A stretch of 64,000 nt of DNA, taken from NCBI GenBank assembly GCA_019638595.1, contig JAHBTJ010000029.1, positions 1 to 64,000 on the forward strand, given 5' to 3'. The notes under the pieces are model-generated. The model saw only the letters and a program-made list of their open reading frames with translations, did not search any database and was not told the DNA's origin. The position numbers were made by a program, and so were the translations under genes. This DNA comes from Chitinophagaceae bacterium. GTDB lineage: Bacteria; Bacteroidota; Bacteroidia; Chitinophagales; Chitinophagaceae. Shown piece after piece: positions 37,235-46,804 of this stretch; the first letter of the stretch is position 1; each line of letters opens with the position of its first letter.

Positions 37235-37341
37235 TATTTACGTCGCCTGAGGCGACAAGAGACCCGTGCGCGGCGAAGACGCCACACACAGCAAGAAACG
37301 CACGGCAAGAAACGCCATGCACAGCAAGACTTAGCACAGCG
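37235..37341 (+). repeat. Structured intergenic repeat, copy A, with a tandem tail
   Basis: ATTTACGTCGCCTGAGGCGAC forms a first hairpin and GGCGAAGACGCC a second. A tandem CACAGCAAGAAACGC-type tail follows (37288-37341). The same two-hairpin unit occurs at 38661-38706 and, inverted, at 58976-59027. Confidence 0.7.
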
Positions 37342-37348
37342 GGAAAAA

Positions 37349-38443
37349 CTATTTATGTATTAATGCAGGGTAAATATCATCTCCGGTCCAATGGGTAAGT
37401 GGTGTCTGGTTGCTGCCGTCAGCGCGCATACTATAGATTTCAGCACCCATATTCAAATCCCTGTTAGACGAAAAGAAAATAAAATTCCCATCCTTGCTCC
37501 AATAGGGATCTTCATCGCGTATCGGAGAATCTGTCAATCGTTTATTTCCGCTGCCATCAGCATTCATTACAAATATGTCGGGGCTTCCGTTCGCAAAGGA
37601 AACATAGGCTATTTTATCTCCCCCTGGCGACCAGACCGGGTTACTGTTCCCGTCCCTGGGATAACCGGGAAACGCAATGGGAGAGCTGCTAAAGGTCAGT
37701 TGCTTTATTGCCCCTGTAGAGAGATTGAGCATGTGTAATTGCGCAGGCTCATTTCCTCCGGATACTAATGCCATCAGGCTACCATCAGGACTTAACGCTG
37801 CGCCACCGAATGACTTGTTCGCAGGGCTTATTCTTTTTTTGTTTGTACCATCGGCATGTATTGAGTAAACACCGGGCTGGTAGTTAGTAACTTCTGTAAA
37901 GTATATGCGTTTCCCGTCGTGAAACCATTGTGGCTGATAGCTCGACACATTTGTGCCTGTAATCACTTTCCTGTCGCTCCCATCGCTGTTCATGATATTA
38001 ATTACCGGCGTGAAATCATCAGATACTGTGGTTACAAAAGCTATTTGCGTATCATCCGGAGACCATTGCGCTCCTCCGCAGGCATCTTCACCGGAAATCA
38101 AAAGCTGTTTATTATCTCCTGTTGCATTGACCTTATACAAAGAATATTTTGTTCCCTCGTAAACAGTATACAGTATGCTCTTGCCATCATGCGAAGGCAC
38201 AGGAGGCGCACAACGAACCAATTGATCTGTTACTATTACCTGCTCTTCACCTCCCGGTGTCATTCTTACCATTGTCCAGTCAGCGCTGTTCAGGTCTCTT
38301 CGGGAAATAAACAGGACCGCGCTATTTTCATCCGTAAACAGTGCCTGTAATGGCGGTTGGGGGATGGTATTAATTAAATCTCCCTTCTTATCGCAGGCTG
38401 TAAAAAAGAGGATCAGCAATGTAATACAGGTATAACTTTTCAT
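37349..38443 (-). CDS. TolB-like beta-propeller lipoprotein
   Basis: A 364-residue protein from the ATG at 38443, with a lipobox FFTAC. Repeated PD40/WD-type units fill the body: SPDDTQIAFVTTV, MNSDGSDRKVITG, WFHDGKRIYFTEV, SPDGSLMALVSGG, WSPGGDKIAYVSF, MNADGSGNKRLTD and WSKDGNFIFFSSN. These are propeller blades as in TolB C-terminal domains. A role in envelope or peptide handling is possible but not shown. It converges with the nucleoside hydrolase gene; a longer frame to 38509 is unlikely. Confidence 0.8.
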   Translation of the reverse strand: MKSYTCITLLILFFTACDKKGDLINTIPQPPLQALFTDENSAVLFISRRDLNSADWTMVRMTPGGEEQVIVTDQLVRCAPPVPSHDGKSILYTVYEGTKYSLYKVNATGDNKQLLISGEDACGGAQWSPDDTQIAFVTTVSDDFTPVINIMNSDGSDRKVITGTNVSSYQPQWFHDGKRIYFTEVTNYQPGVYSIHADGTNKKRISPANKSFGGAALSPDGSLMALVSGGNEPAQLHMLNLSTGAIKQLTFSSSPIAFPGYPRDGNSNPVWSPGGDKIAYVSFANGSPDIFVMNADGSGNKRLTDSPIRDEDPYWSKDGNFIFFSSNRDLNMGAEIYSMRADGSNQTPLTHWTGDDIYPALIHK

Positions 38444-38810
38444 ATCATGGCTGGCTTTAGTACTCAAAAAATATATAAATTGACAACAGAAAGCTATTAA
38501 CCGTTGCACTTTGCTATAGTCTGAGACGATATAGAAGTGCGCTAAAAACTATAAGGTTTCCCCACTCTCGTACTTCGGCGTGACAAGCGGGGTGAATGCC
38601 CGGCAATACAGCGCTCCTGAACTTCCCTCTCACAGGCCGCAGTAATACCACAATATTTGCGCATATTTACGTCGCCGGAGGCGAAGACGCCTCGCACAGC
38701 GGGAAGATAGTATTTCCGAAGCGTGGAGAAACATCCTGTTATACGAGTATATAAAACCTCCGGCTTTGCTCTCACCAGAGGAACAACAGTACCCGCGTTA
38801 AAACCCTGAT
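38444..38810. other. Divergent intergenic region with a repeat copy
   Basis: About 370 bases between two divergent genes. It contains structured repeat copy B (38661-38706). No gene or clear consensus promoter is seen. Confidence 0.45.
38661..38706 (+). repeat. Structured intergenic repeat, copy B (short form)
   Basis: CATATTTACGTCGCCGGAGG continues into GCGAAGACGCC and CGCACAGCGGG. Compared with copies A and C the spacer between the two hairpins is missing, as if deleted between two GGCGA copies. Confidence 0.7.
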
Positions 38811-41800
38811 ATGAACAAACGCAATAATTCAAAAAGAGCACAAGGATTTTTCAGGCATCTGCCGCAGTTCAGACCTGCTTTTACGTTCATAATGATCGGT
38901 CTGCTGTTCGCCGGTTGTAAAAATGAGGTGCCGGTCAGTGAATTACACGGCATACAGGTACCCAATGGATTTACCATTGAGGAGGTCGTGGATCCGGCTT
39001 TGATCTCCTACCCGATGTTTGCTTCTTTTGATCACCAGGGGAGGCTTTTTTTGTGCGAGTCAACAGGAGAAACTTTTTCCACGGAAGATCATCTCAAAAA
39101 ACCACCCTATCACATCCGTCTTTTAGAAGACAGGAATGGAGATGGCAGATTTGAGAAGAGCACCATCTTCGCCGATTCGCTTACTTATCCCAAAGGTGCG
39201 GTGTTTTTTCAGGGCAGTCTCTATGTAGCTTCTGCCCCGGATCTTTTAAAGCTGACCGATAGCGATGGCGACGGTGTTGCGGATAAAAGAGAAGTATTGC
39301 TTTCAGGATGGGTATTGCATGCCAATGCCGCTGCTTTCGGAGGTCCGTTCATGGGTCCCGACGGATGGCTGTACCTTACAGATGCACGGCGGGGGTTTGA
39401 TATCACCACTAAAGAAGGAAAAGAACTGAAAGGCAGGGGAGCCCGGATATGGCGCTGCCGGCCTGACGGGAGCGGGCTGGAGTCTTTTAGCGGGGGAGGA
39501 TTTGACAATGCGGTGGAACTGGTTTTTATGCCCGGCGGGGAAACCATTGGTACCATGACTTATTTCACGGATCCGATGAATGGCTTTCGCGATGCGCTGA
39601 TGCACTGGGTATATGGCGGCGTTTACCCCAAGCCCGAACAGGCGATAGAAGCCGACCGCCTGAAACTAACCGGCGACCTGATGCCGGTAATGACAAAGCT
39701 GCCCCGTATAGCGCATTCAGGCCTGATGCGATACGAAGGCCCGGCATGGGGCGACTCTTTTAACGGCAATCTTTTCAGCGCGCAATTCAATACAGGACGT
39801 ATCCTGCGGCATATTGTTACGCCCGAAGGCGCTACCTATCAAACGAAAGAGGAGCCGTTCATGACTTCTTCCAATCCTGATATACATCTCACAGATGTGC
39901 TGGAAGATGCTGATGGCAGCCTGCTGGTAGTAAACACGGGAGGATGGTTCATTGCCGGATGCCCGCTTTCGGTGGTAGCAAAAAAGGAAGTGAAAGCCGG
40001 GATTTACCGCATCAGAAAGTCCGATGCGAAGGTGATGGAAGATCCCCGGGGGCGGAAATTGAATTTTACAAATATGGCAGCAAAAGACCTGTTGCAATAT
40101 GTAACAGACGCCCGGCATGCGGTGCGCAGCCGGGCAATTGAACAACTGGTGATAAAAGGAGCATCTGCCGTAGAGGAAATTAAACATATGCTTCTGTCTT
40201 CGGAAAATGAAGAGGCGCGTACAGCCGCTGTATTTATGCTTTACAGGATCAATACACCCGAAGCGACCATGGATGCCATACGTACAGCGTTGGATGATAA
40301 AAACGCCATGGTACGAACAGCGGCGGCGCGGGTATTGGGACTATCCAAAGACCAATTGTCTGTTACAAAACTGATGGAACTGGTGCAAACAGATGAAGCG
40401 CCTGTGCGGCGCCAGGCTGCTACCGCCCTCGGGCAGATCGGCAATAGCCAGGCCATCAGTGCACTCATAAAAGCCTCTTCCAATCCCAATGACCGTTTTG
40501 TGGAACATGCTGTTATTTATGCACTCATTACGCTCGGGTCACCTGAACTGCTTGTTCAGGCTTTAGGTGATACGTCTGCTAATACCCGGAAAGCGGCGCT
40601 GATAGCGCTTGACCAGATGGATGGCGCGCCGCTAAGGAAAGATCAGTTAGCGTCCTTTTTAAACAGTGGCAATGAGCTACTGCAAAAGGCAGGTATATGG
40701 GTGGCGCTGCATCATCTTAACTGGGCCGATGTGGTGGTGGATTTTTTGAAGCATCATCTCAATTCCCCAAACCTTACTGCCGATATCCGCAACCTGATGA
40801 TCAGATTCAGCGCCAATGTGCCAATGCAGCAATTCATTACTGCGCAGTTAGATAATAAAGAACCGGCTTCGTCCAAAAGAAAATTATTACTGGATGTTAT
40901 CCGGCACGCGGATGTTGAAAAGCTGCCGGCCACCTGGATACAGCAACTTGGTTCTTTATTGCGCAGTAACGATCATGAGGCCCGTTCGGAGGTGTTGAAT
41001 GTGATCAAATCAAGAAGGATATCTTCATTGAACAATGAGTTGAACCAGATCACCCGGGATGCAGCAATGCCGGCCGGTTCCAGGCTGAAAGCGTTGAGCG
41101 CGCGACTCATGTCTGATCCTGATTTGACTGCTGCAGAGTTTGAGATGATCTCCTCTTATTTAGGATCCAACAATGAAGCGCCTGTAAGGCAGGAAGCCTC
41201 GCGTCTTTTAACGCAGGCTACCCTGAACGAAGCTCAGTTAGTTACGCTTGCTAATGAACAGGTAGCTACAGCAGATGCTTTTCTTTTACCGGCTCTTGTA
41301 AGCGCATATAAAAACGGGAAAAGTGAGGCAGCAGGAAAAGCCCTGATCAGCGCGTTGGAGGCCTCCGAAAACCGCCTGGACAATCTTTCTGTTCCCGATA
41401 TGCAAAAATTGTTTACCACCTATCCGCAACCGGTGCAGGCTGCCTCCGGATCATTGATACAACTATTGCAGGAAAAACAGGCGTCAAGGCTTGAGGAGCT
41501 GGAAAACCTGCAGTTGCAGCTTACCAGAGGAGATGTAGCCGAGGGAAGGCAGCTTTTCTTTGGCAAAGCCACCTGTTTTAGCTGTCATGCCGTAGAGGGA
41601 AAGGGCGGCGAATTTGGCCCGGACCTGTCCAACATCGGGGAGATCCGTTCGCGCCACGATATACTTGAAGCGATATTGTATCCGAGCGCCAGCTTCGCCA
41701 GGGAATATGAGACATCTAAAATAGTAACAAAAACAGGCTCCTATACTGGTGTTATTAAAGAGCAGTTGCCGGATGTGATCCTCATAGCTACCGGGCCGGG

Positions 41801-41966
41801 ATCTATAGTGCGGGTTCCCCGCAATGAGATCACGTCTGTGGAACCGGAAACCGTTTCTTTGATGCCGCCGGGCTTGCTGAAGCAGCTCAATATGCAGGAA
41901 ATATCAGACCTGGCAGCTTATCTTGAATCGCTGCCCAGCGGGCTGGGACAAATAAAAAGTCATTAA
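38811..41966 (+). CDS. PVC-type heme-binding dehydrogenase with HEAT repeats and C-terminal cytochrome c
   Basis: A 1051-residue lipoprotein (Cys36 in LLFAGC). The N-terminal half is a sorbosone-dehydrogenase-like propeller (GIQVPNGFTIEEVVDPALI, MFASFDHQGRLFLCESTGE, GPDGWLYLTDARRG). The middle (about 420-880) has HEAT-type helices (VRTAAARVLGLSK, VRRQAATALGQIG). The C-terminus is a cytochrome c domain with CFSCH and GGEFGPDLSNIG. Proteins of this layout are abundant in planctomycetes and Bacteroidota and are thought to oxidise sugars outside the cytoplasm. A DUF1080 hydrolase follows, supporting a role in keto-sugar metabolism. Confidence 0.88.
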   Translation: MNKRNNSKRAQGFFRHLPQFRPAFTFIMIGLLFAGCKNEVPVSELHGIQVPNGFTIEEVVDPALISYPMFASFDHQGRLFLCESTGETFSTEDHLKKPPYHIRLLEDRNGDGRFEKSTIFADSLTYPKGAVFFQGSLYVASAPDLLKLTDSDGDGVADKREVLLSGWVLHANAAAFGGPFMGPDGWLYLTDARRGFDITTKEGKELKGRGARIWRCRPDGSGLESFSGGGFDNAVELVFMPGGETIGTMTYFTDPMNGFRDALMHWVYGGVYPKPEQAIEADRLKLTGDLMPVMTKLPRIAHSGLMRYEGPAWGDSFNGNLFSAQFNTGRILRHIVTPEGATYQTKEEPFMTSSNPDIHLTDVLEDADGSLLVVNTGGWFIAGCPLSVVAKKEVKAGIYRIRKSDAKVMEDPRGRKLNFTNMAAKDLLQYVTDARHAVRSRAIEQLVIKGASAVEEIKHMLLSSENEEARTAAVFMLYRINTPEATMDAIRTALDDKNAMVRTAAARVLGLSKDQLSVTKLMELVQTDEAPVRRQAATALGQIGNSQAISALIKASSNPNDRFVEHAVIYALITLGSPELLVQALGDTSANTRKAALIALDQMDGAPLRKDQLASFLNSGNELLQKAGIWVALHHLNWADVVVDFLKHHLNSPNLTADIRNLMIRFSANVPMQQFITAQLDNKEPASSKRKLLLDVIRHADVEKLPATWIQQLGSLLRSNDHEARSEVLNVIKSRRISSLNNELNQITRDAAMPAGSRLKALSARLMSDPDLTAAEFEMISSYLGSNNEAPVRQEASRLLTQATLNEAQLVTLANEQVATADAFLLPALVSAYKNGKSEAAGKALISALEASENRLDNLSVPDMQKLFTTYPQPVQAASGSLIQLLQEKQASRLEELENLQLQLTRGDVAEGRQLFFGKATCFSCHAVEGKGGEFGPDLSNIGEIRSRHDILEAILYPSASFAREYETSKIVTKTGSYTGVIKEQLPDVILIATGPGSIVRVPRNEITSVEPETVSLMPPGLLKQLNMQEISDLAAYLESLPSGLGQIKSH

Positions 41967-41974
41967 GTGAGGCT

Positions 41975-42025
41975 TTGAGCTGTCAGCAATCAGCAATCAG
42001 CTATCGGCGATGGGCGGTGGGCAAA
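41975..42025. repeat. Word repeat between the dehydrogenase and DUF1080 genes
   Basis: Near-copies of GCAATCAGC, GCTATCGGC and GATGGGCGGTGGGC follow one another. It is the same style as the block at 29176-29245. Confidence 0.5.
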
Positions 42026-42063
42026 AAAAAAGATGAGATTCACCATACATAAAACAACAAAAG

Positions 42064-42894
42064 ATGAAAAAAATCATTCTGATCCTTGTTATTGCTGTTT
42101 TATTCACAAATGGAAAAACGGAGAAAACCTTTGCCCGGGCAGCTTCGGATCAGCAGCCAACAATCCGGCTCTTTAACGGGAAAAATCTCGATGGATGGTA
42201 TACTTTCATTAAAGACCGGGGGCGTAATAGCGATCCTAAAAAAGTATTTACCGTAAAAGACGGGGTAATGCGTATATCCGGCGAGGAATGGGGCTGCATC
42301 ACCACCCATGGAGAATTCAAAAATTATAAGCTGGTGGTGGAGTACAAATGGGGTGATAAAACCTACGGTTCACGGTTGAACAATGCCCGCGACAATGGAC
42401 TGCTTTTTCATTCCAAAGGCGCTGATGGCGGGTATTCAGGCACCTGGATGCATTCTATAGAATGTAATATTATTGAAGGTGGCACCGGTGATTTTATTGT
42501 TGTGGGCGACAAAAGCAACGATTTTTTACTCACCTGCCTGGTAGCTCCTGAAAAACAGAACGGGTCTTATATCTACCAGCCCGGCGGCGATCCCGTAACC
42601 GTCAACAGCGGGCGTATCAACTGGCCTGGTCGTGATCCGGACTGGAAGGACGAGAAAGGCTTCAGAGGGAAAAATGACGTAGAGCATCCTGTAGGAGAAT
42701 GGAACAGGCTGGAATGCATAGCAAGAGGGAGCGAGCTTTTTATTTATCTTAACGGTACCCTTGTAAATCATGCAATACACTCCAAACCTGATGAAGGCCG
42801 CATACAAATCCAATCGGAAGGGGCGGAAATATTTTACAGGCGGGTAGATCTGACCTCCATCAGTCCCTGCCCGCCGCCTGGTGCCGGGGAGTAG
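42064..42894 (+). CDS. DUF1080 protein, 3-keto-disaccharide hydrolase type
   Basis: A 276-residue secreted protein (signal peptide about 1-25). The domain starts IRLFNGKNLDGWYTFIKDRG and continues with GVMRISGEEWGCITT and EYKWGDKT, then LLFHSKGADGGYSGTWMHSI, the pattern of DUF1080, a concanavalin-like sandwich. Characterised relatives cleave 3-keto-glycosides. It lies 97 bases after the heme dehydrogenase gene, so the two may oxidise and then hydrolyse a sugar outside the cell; this pairing is inference. Confidence 0.88.
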   Translation: MKKIILILVIAVLFTNGKTEKTFARAASDQQPTIRLFNGKNLDGWYTFIKDRGRNSDPKKVFTVKDGVMRISGEEWGCITTHGEFKNYKLVVEYKWGDKTYGSRLNNARDNGLLFHSKGADGGYSGTWMHSIECNIIEGGTGDFIVVGDKSNDFLLTCLVAPEKQNGSYIYQPGGDPVTVNSGRINWPGRDPDWKDEKGFRGKNDVEHPVGEWNRLECIARGSELFIYLNGTLVNHAIHSKPDEGRIQIQSEGAEIFYRRVDLTSISPCPPPGAGE

Positions 42895-43135
42895 CATAGG
42901 TTTTTACGCTGAAAAACAGCAATCCGTTAATAATTCCCGGGGGAATACAAGCAATTGTAAAAATCAACTTTTCCTCCCCCCTTTGCCTTCATTCCCGTAA
43001 TTTCGCTGGCAAATTTTTAACCCGGACAGAAAGAAGTGTGAAACGGGAGAGCAAATGAAGACAGGGGTACACGGAATACTTACTACTTAACTACTCACCA
43101 CTTACCACACTTTCGGTTCCATAGTTTATCCATAT

Positions 43136-44350
43136 ATGCCCCAGGTTTTATCGCAGCAACAATTAAGGGATATAGCCAAGGAATTCGGCACACCTGTGTA
43201 TGTATATCACGCGGAAAGAATTACCGAACAGTACGAACAGTTGAAGAATGCTTTTAAAAGTATAGATGCCAGCTTTTTCTATGCCAGTAAAGCACTTACC
43301 AATATCAATATATTAAAGCATATTAAAAGCATTGGCTGTAATGTAGACTGCAGCTCCATCAATGAAGCGCGGCTGGCTTTGCTGGCTGGCTTTGCCCCTC
43401 AACAGGTGCTGTATACGTCCAATAATATTTCGTTCGCCGAAATTGAAGCAGCAGTGGAATTGGGCATCCATATCAATATTGACAGTCTTTCCAACCTCGA
43501 AAAATTCGGGAAAAAGTTCGGTCATTCATACCCGGTAGGTATCCGCCTTCGCCCGAATATCATGGCTGGAGGCAATCTGAAAATTTCCACGGGACATAAT
43601 AAAAGCAAATTCGGTATACCGGTTGAAGATACAGGCAAAGTACTGCAGATCATGAAAAACACAGGTCTTTATATACGAACCCTGCACATACATACCGGCA
43701 GCGAGATAAAGGATGTGGAAGTATTCGCGAAGGGCATTGAAGTATTGCTGGAGCTGGTAAACCATTTTCCCGAGCTGGAAGTAATTGACCTGGGTGGAGG
43801 TTTTAAAGTGCCTTATGCCTCCGGCGAAGAAGGAACGGATATACCTTTAGCAGGTAAGAGGGTAGCAGAAGAGCTGGAAACTTTTGAACAAAAACACGGC
43901 CGCAAGCTGAAAGTGTGGTTCGAACCGGGAAAATTCATGGTGAGCGAAGCCGGTTACTTCATAACACAGGTAACTGTGTTAAAACATTCGGGCGATATTC
44001 GTTTTGCGGGGGTAGATTCAGGGCTCAATCATCTTATCCGCCCTATGTTCTACGGGTCATATCATCATATTGAAAATATTTCGAACCCGGGAGATACGGA
44101 ACTGCCATATACAGTAGTGGGTAATATCTGCGAAACCGATACATTTGCAGAAGACAGAATGATCAATACAATAAGAGAGGGAGATTACCTTGTGTTTTAT
44201 AATGCGGGCGCCTATGGATTTGAAATGGCATCTAATTATAATTCACGGTTCAAACCCGCGGAAGTGCTGGTAAAAAATAACGTGCCGCAACTGATACGTC
44301 GCCGCGATACGATGGAAGACCTGTTGAAAACCCAGATTGTTCATTCCTGA
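43136..44350 (+). CDS. lysA: Diaminopimelate decarboxylase
   Basis: A 404-residue PLP enzyme. The PLP lysine is Lys52 in FFYASKALTN. Also visible are HIHTGSEI, IDLGGGFKVPY, WFEPGKFMVSEAGYF and GNICETDTFAED, the last holding the active-site cysteine. It decarboxylates meso-diaminopimelate to L-lysine, the final step of lysine synthesis. The next gene starts 37 bases after the stop. Confidence 0.95.
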   Translation: MPQVLSQQQLRDIAKEFGTPVYVYHAERITEQYEQLKNAFKSIDASFFYASKALTNINILKHIKSIGCNVDCSSINEARLALLAGFAPQQVLYTSNNISFAEIEAAVELGIHINIDSLSNLEKFGKKFGHSYPVGIRLRPNIMAGGNLKISTGHNKSKFGIPVEDTGKVLQIMKNTGLYIRTLHIHTGSEIKDVEVFAKGIEVLLELVNHFPELEVIDLGGGFKVPYASGEEGTDIPLAGKRVAEELETFEQKHGRKLKVWFEPGKFMVSEAGYFITQVTVLKHSGDIRFAGVDSGLNHLIRPMFYGSYHHIENISNPGDTELPYTVVGNICETDTFAEDRMINTIREGDYLVFYNAGAYGFEMASNYNSRFKPAEVLVKNNVPQLIRRRDTMEDLLKTQIVHS

Positions 44351-44387
44351 TCATTACCCTGATCTCAACCCATCAATTGACCTGAAA

Positions 44388-45884
44388 ATGAAACGATTTA
44401 TTTGTGCCTTGCTTGCCACCTGCTGCTGCCTGTTCGCATTGGCTCAAAAACCTGTGGCAAGCATTGAACTGAAGGTAAAGGATATTGATGAGGGTATCAT
44501 TACAGTTAATTTACCGGTCAATCATACTGTTTTTTGGGCGGCTTCACGTACAGATACCATTAAAAAAAACAAACCCCACATTATAGGCTTATCTGAAGGC
44601 CAGACAGGATACGTGTATATTGACGTATTGGGAAGAGCGATCAGGCTGTTTGTTCAAAAGAACAATAATATACGGGTAACGATAGACGAAGAAAATACAG
44701 AAAAGCCGGTACAGATAGAAGGCGACAATCATGCTGGACAAATGCTGCTCACCAGCTCGGAGCTTCCTTATGCCGGCAATATGATCGTACGGTTTAAACA
44801 TGATACAACCGCTGCCCTTTTGCTGAACCATGTGGAGCAGGATAAAAAGGTGAGGCAGCAGGTGTACACCCTGTTATATGAACAAAAGAAAATAGATAAG
44901 CCCTTTTACGATTTTATATTGCTTACGCTTGATTATTATCACGCTTCTCTTATTTCGGAAGTAATATACGGCAAATACAACCTTACACAGCTTCCCAAAG
45001 AACATCCCCAGCATAAGCCTGTATTTCCGGCAGACTTTGCCACGCTGTGGGAAAAGATATACAAACAATACCCGGTAAATAACCCGGCGGCTCTGCAAAG
45101 CCCGGGATACAACGATGGCTTTAATACGTATGCCGGCAACTATATAAGCGGTTATGTTGGCTGGTTAAAGAACAAATTTGGAACCGCCTCCGCTACCGCT
45201 AACTGGAGCGCCGAAATGAAAGAAACACTGCAACGCATACAAAACAACCTGCAGGATCAGGTTGCGGAATATGTTGAAGCAGGAATACTATGTACAGAGC
45301 TGAGCCTGGAAAAAAATTATGGCGAATTGATCAAAATGGCTTCGGACTTTACAAAAAAATACCCCGGCAGCGCTTATACCCCCTACATGGAACCGCTGCT
45401 AGTTAAAGCAAATGCCTATTATAACAAAGTAAAAGGTGTATTTACAAGCGAGCAAAAGATCATACCCGATTACGCGCGTATCAATTCTTTCAGGGAACTG
45501 ATGGCTTTGTTTAAAGGCAAACCCGTGTTCATCGAATTCTGGGCTACGTGGTGCATTACCTGCAAAGACCAGTTCGACCACGAAAAAGAGCTGCACCAGC
45601 TACTGCAATCCAAAAATGCAGAGCATCTTTTTATTTCTTTAGATCACCAGGTTGAAACAGAAGAATGGAAAGAGCTGATCAAATACTACAATTTACGGGG
45701 CAGCCATATACGCGCCAACCCTTCACTGATCAAAGACCTTACAAGAATATTCTGGAACGGAAAATCTTACGCGCTTCCATTGTATGTTTTGATGGGCGCC
45801 TCGGGAAATATCGTGGAAGAAGATGCGTTCCGCCCGGGCGATAAAAAAAGGCTGTACCAGCAAATAAACAGGCATTTCGAATAA
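44388..45884 (+). CDS. Secreted thioredoxin-like (TlpA-type) protein
   Basis: A 498-residue protein from the ATG at 44388, with a signal peptide ending FALAQ. The N-terminal ~340 residues are a family-specific domain with helical segments and few known motifs. The C-terminal thioredoxin fold has EFWATWCITCKDQFD, with the redox pair Cys389-Cys392, and a cis-Pro candidate in SYALPLYVLMG. It would reduce or rearrange disulfides in the periplasm. The frame upstream to 44337 overlaps lysA and is rejected. Confidence 0.85.
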   Translation: MKRFICALLATCCCLFALAQKPVASIELKVKDIDEGIITVNLPVNHTVFWAASRTDTIKKNKPHIIGLSEGQTGYVYIDVLGRAIRLFVQKNNNIRVTIDEENTEKPVQIEGDNHAGQMLLTSSELPYAGNMIVRFKHDTTAALLLNHVEQDKKVRQQVYTLLYEQKKIDKPFYDFILLTLDYYHASLISEVIYGKYNLTQLPKEHPQHKPVFPADFATLWEKIYKQYPVNNPAALQSPGYNDGFNTYAGNYISGYVGWLKNKFGTASATANWSAEMKETLQRIQNNLQDQVAEYVEAGILCTELSLEKNYGELIKMASDFTKKYPGSAYTPYMEPLLVKANAYYNKVKGVFTSEQKIIPDYARINSFRELMALFKGKPVFIEFWATWCITCKDQFDHEKELHQLLQSKNAEHLFISLDHQVETEEWKELIKYYNLRGSHIRANPSLIKDLTRIFWNGKSYALPLYVLMGASGNIVEEDAFRPGDKKRLYQQINRHFE

Positions 45885-46101
45885 GAATAATTTTTTACGC
45901 TGCAACGATACCTGTAACAGCCCTCCGTTACCGGTATGAAGAACATTTATCAGCAGCGCCTGTTACCAGTGGCTGTTTTGTATTGAATAATATATCTGAA
46001 CAGTAGCAACCGTTGCATTTTTTGCACTGTCGCGTTAACCTTTCATATATGCTCCCGATAGATAAATGTTATAAAACATTCTGTTATCTTAAAAAAGTTA
46101 T

Positions 46102-46542
46102 ATGAATAAAAAAAGCTGCCTGGTTGCTATACTGGCGATGAGCCTGTTGGTAGCATGTAAAAAGGAAAAAAACAACGAACCTGCGGGATCTAAAGAAACA
46201 AAGATCAGCACCATAGAGCTTGCTTCAGCCGTATCTGCCACTGTATATGGTTCCGAAATTACCTTTAAAGTAAAGTTTGATGAACTTGCAGGCGAAGACA
46301 AAGCTGTTGATCAATACGGGATACTTTTTATTGCATGGATATCAAGCGTGAGCGATAAAACGCCCGTCAATGGAAATTCTGCTATTATCCTTTTTAACGG
46401 CGCCCCGGCAAAAGGTACTGTCATCGAAAAAAAGGAAACGCTTACTTATGCACAGTTTAACGATGCCAATTACAGGGCATTTGCCAGGTTAAAAGATGGT
46501 ACCTACATCTATGGCGAGGTAAAATATTTCGGAAAATCGTAA
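46102..46542 (+). CDS. Small lipoprotein of unknown function
   Basis: A 146-residue protein with lipobox LLVAC (Cys19), followed by a Lys/Glu-rich linker and one beta-rich domain (ISTIELASAVSATVYGSEIT, YGILFIAWISSV, NYRAFARLKDGTYIYGEVKY). The last part resembles strands of an Ig-like/fibronectin sandwich. I do not recognise the family. Confidence 0.7.
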   Translation: MNKKSCLVAILAMSLLVACKKEKNNEPAGSKETKISTIELASAVSATVYGSEITFKVKFDELAGEDKAVDQYGILFIAWISSVSDKTPVNGNSAIILFNGAPAKGTVIEKKETLTYAQFNDANYRAFARLKDGTYIYGEVKYFGKS

Positions 46543-46620
46543 CCACCTGCCGTACGTAGTCTCCTGACACATAAGTGTTCGAAACGTTATTTTGAAAGCT
46601 GCCATATCAACAATTTTATA

Positions 46621-46690
46621 GCGTCATAGACGCGAAAGTTTGGTGGCAATTATAAAGTAACGTATTGACAAAGCTCCGTAGGAGCGGCAT
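46621..46690. repeat. Short hairpin repeats in an intergenic region
   Basis: GCGTC-ATA-GACGC (46621-46633) and GCTCC-GTA-GGAGC (46673-46685) are perfect 5-bp stems with 3-base loops, 39 bases apart. A third element AACCC-AACA-GGGTT lies near 46780, and a similar CCCC-TAA-CGGGG hairpin lies near 11567-11578. Confidence 0.6.
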
Positions 46691-46804
46691 TTTCGCAGGT
46701 TTCGAACGTTTAGGGTCTCCTGACTGCGTACAGCTTATGTTCTCCGAAGCATAAATATTACATTATACAACCCAACAGGGTTAACGATATTCTATATAAA
46801 ATAA

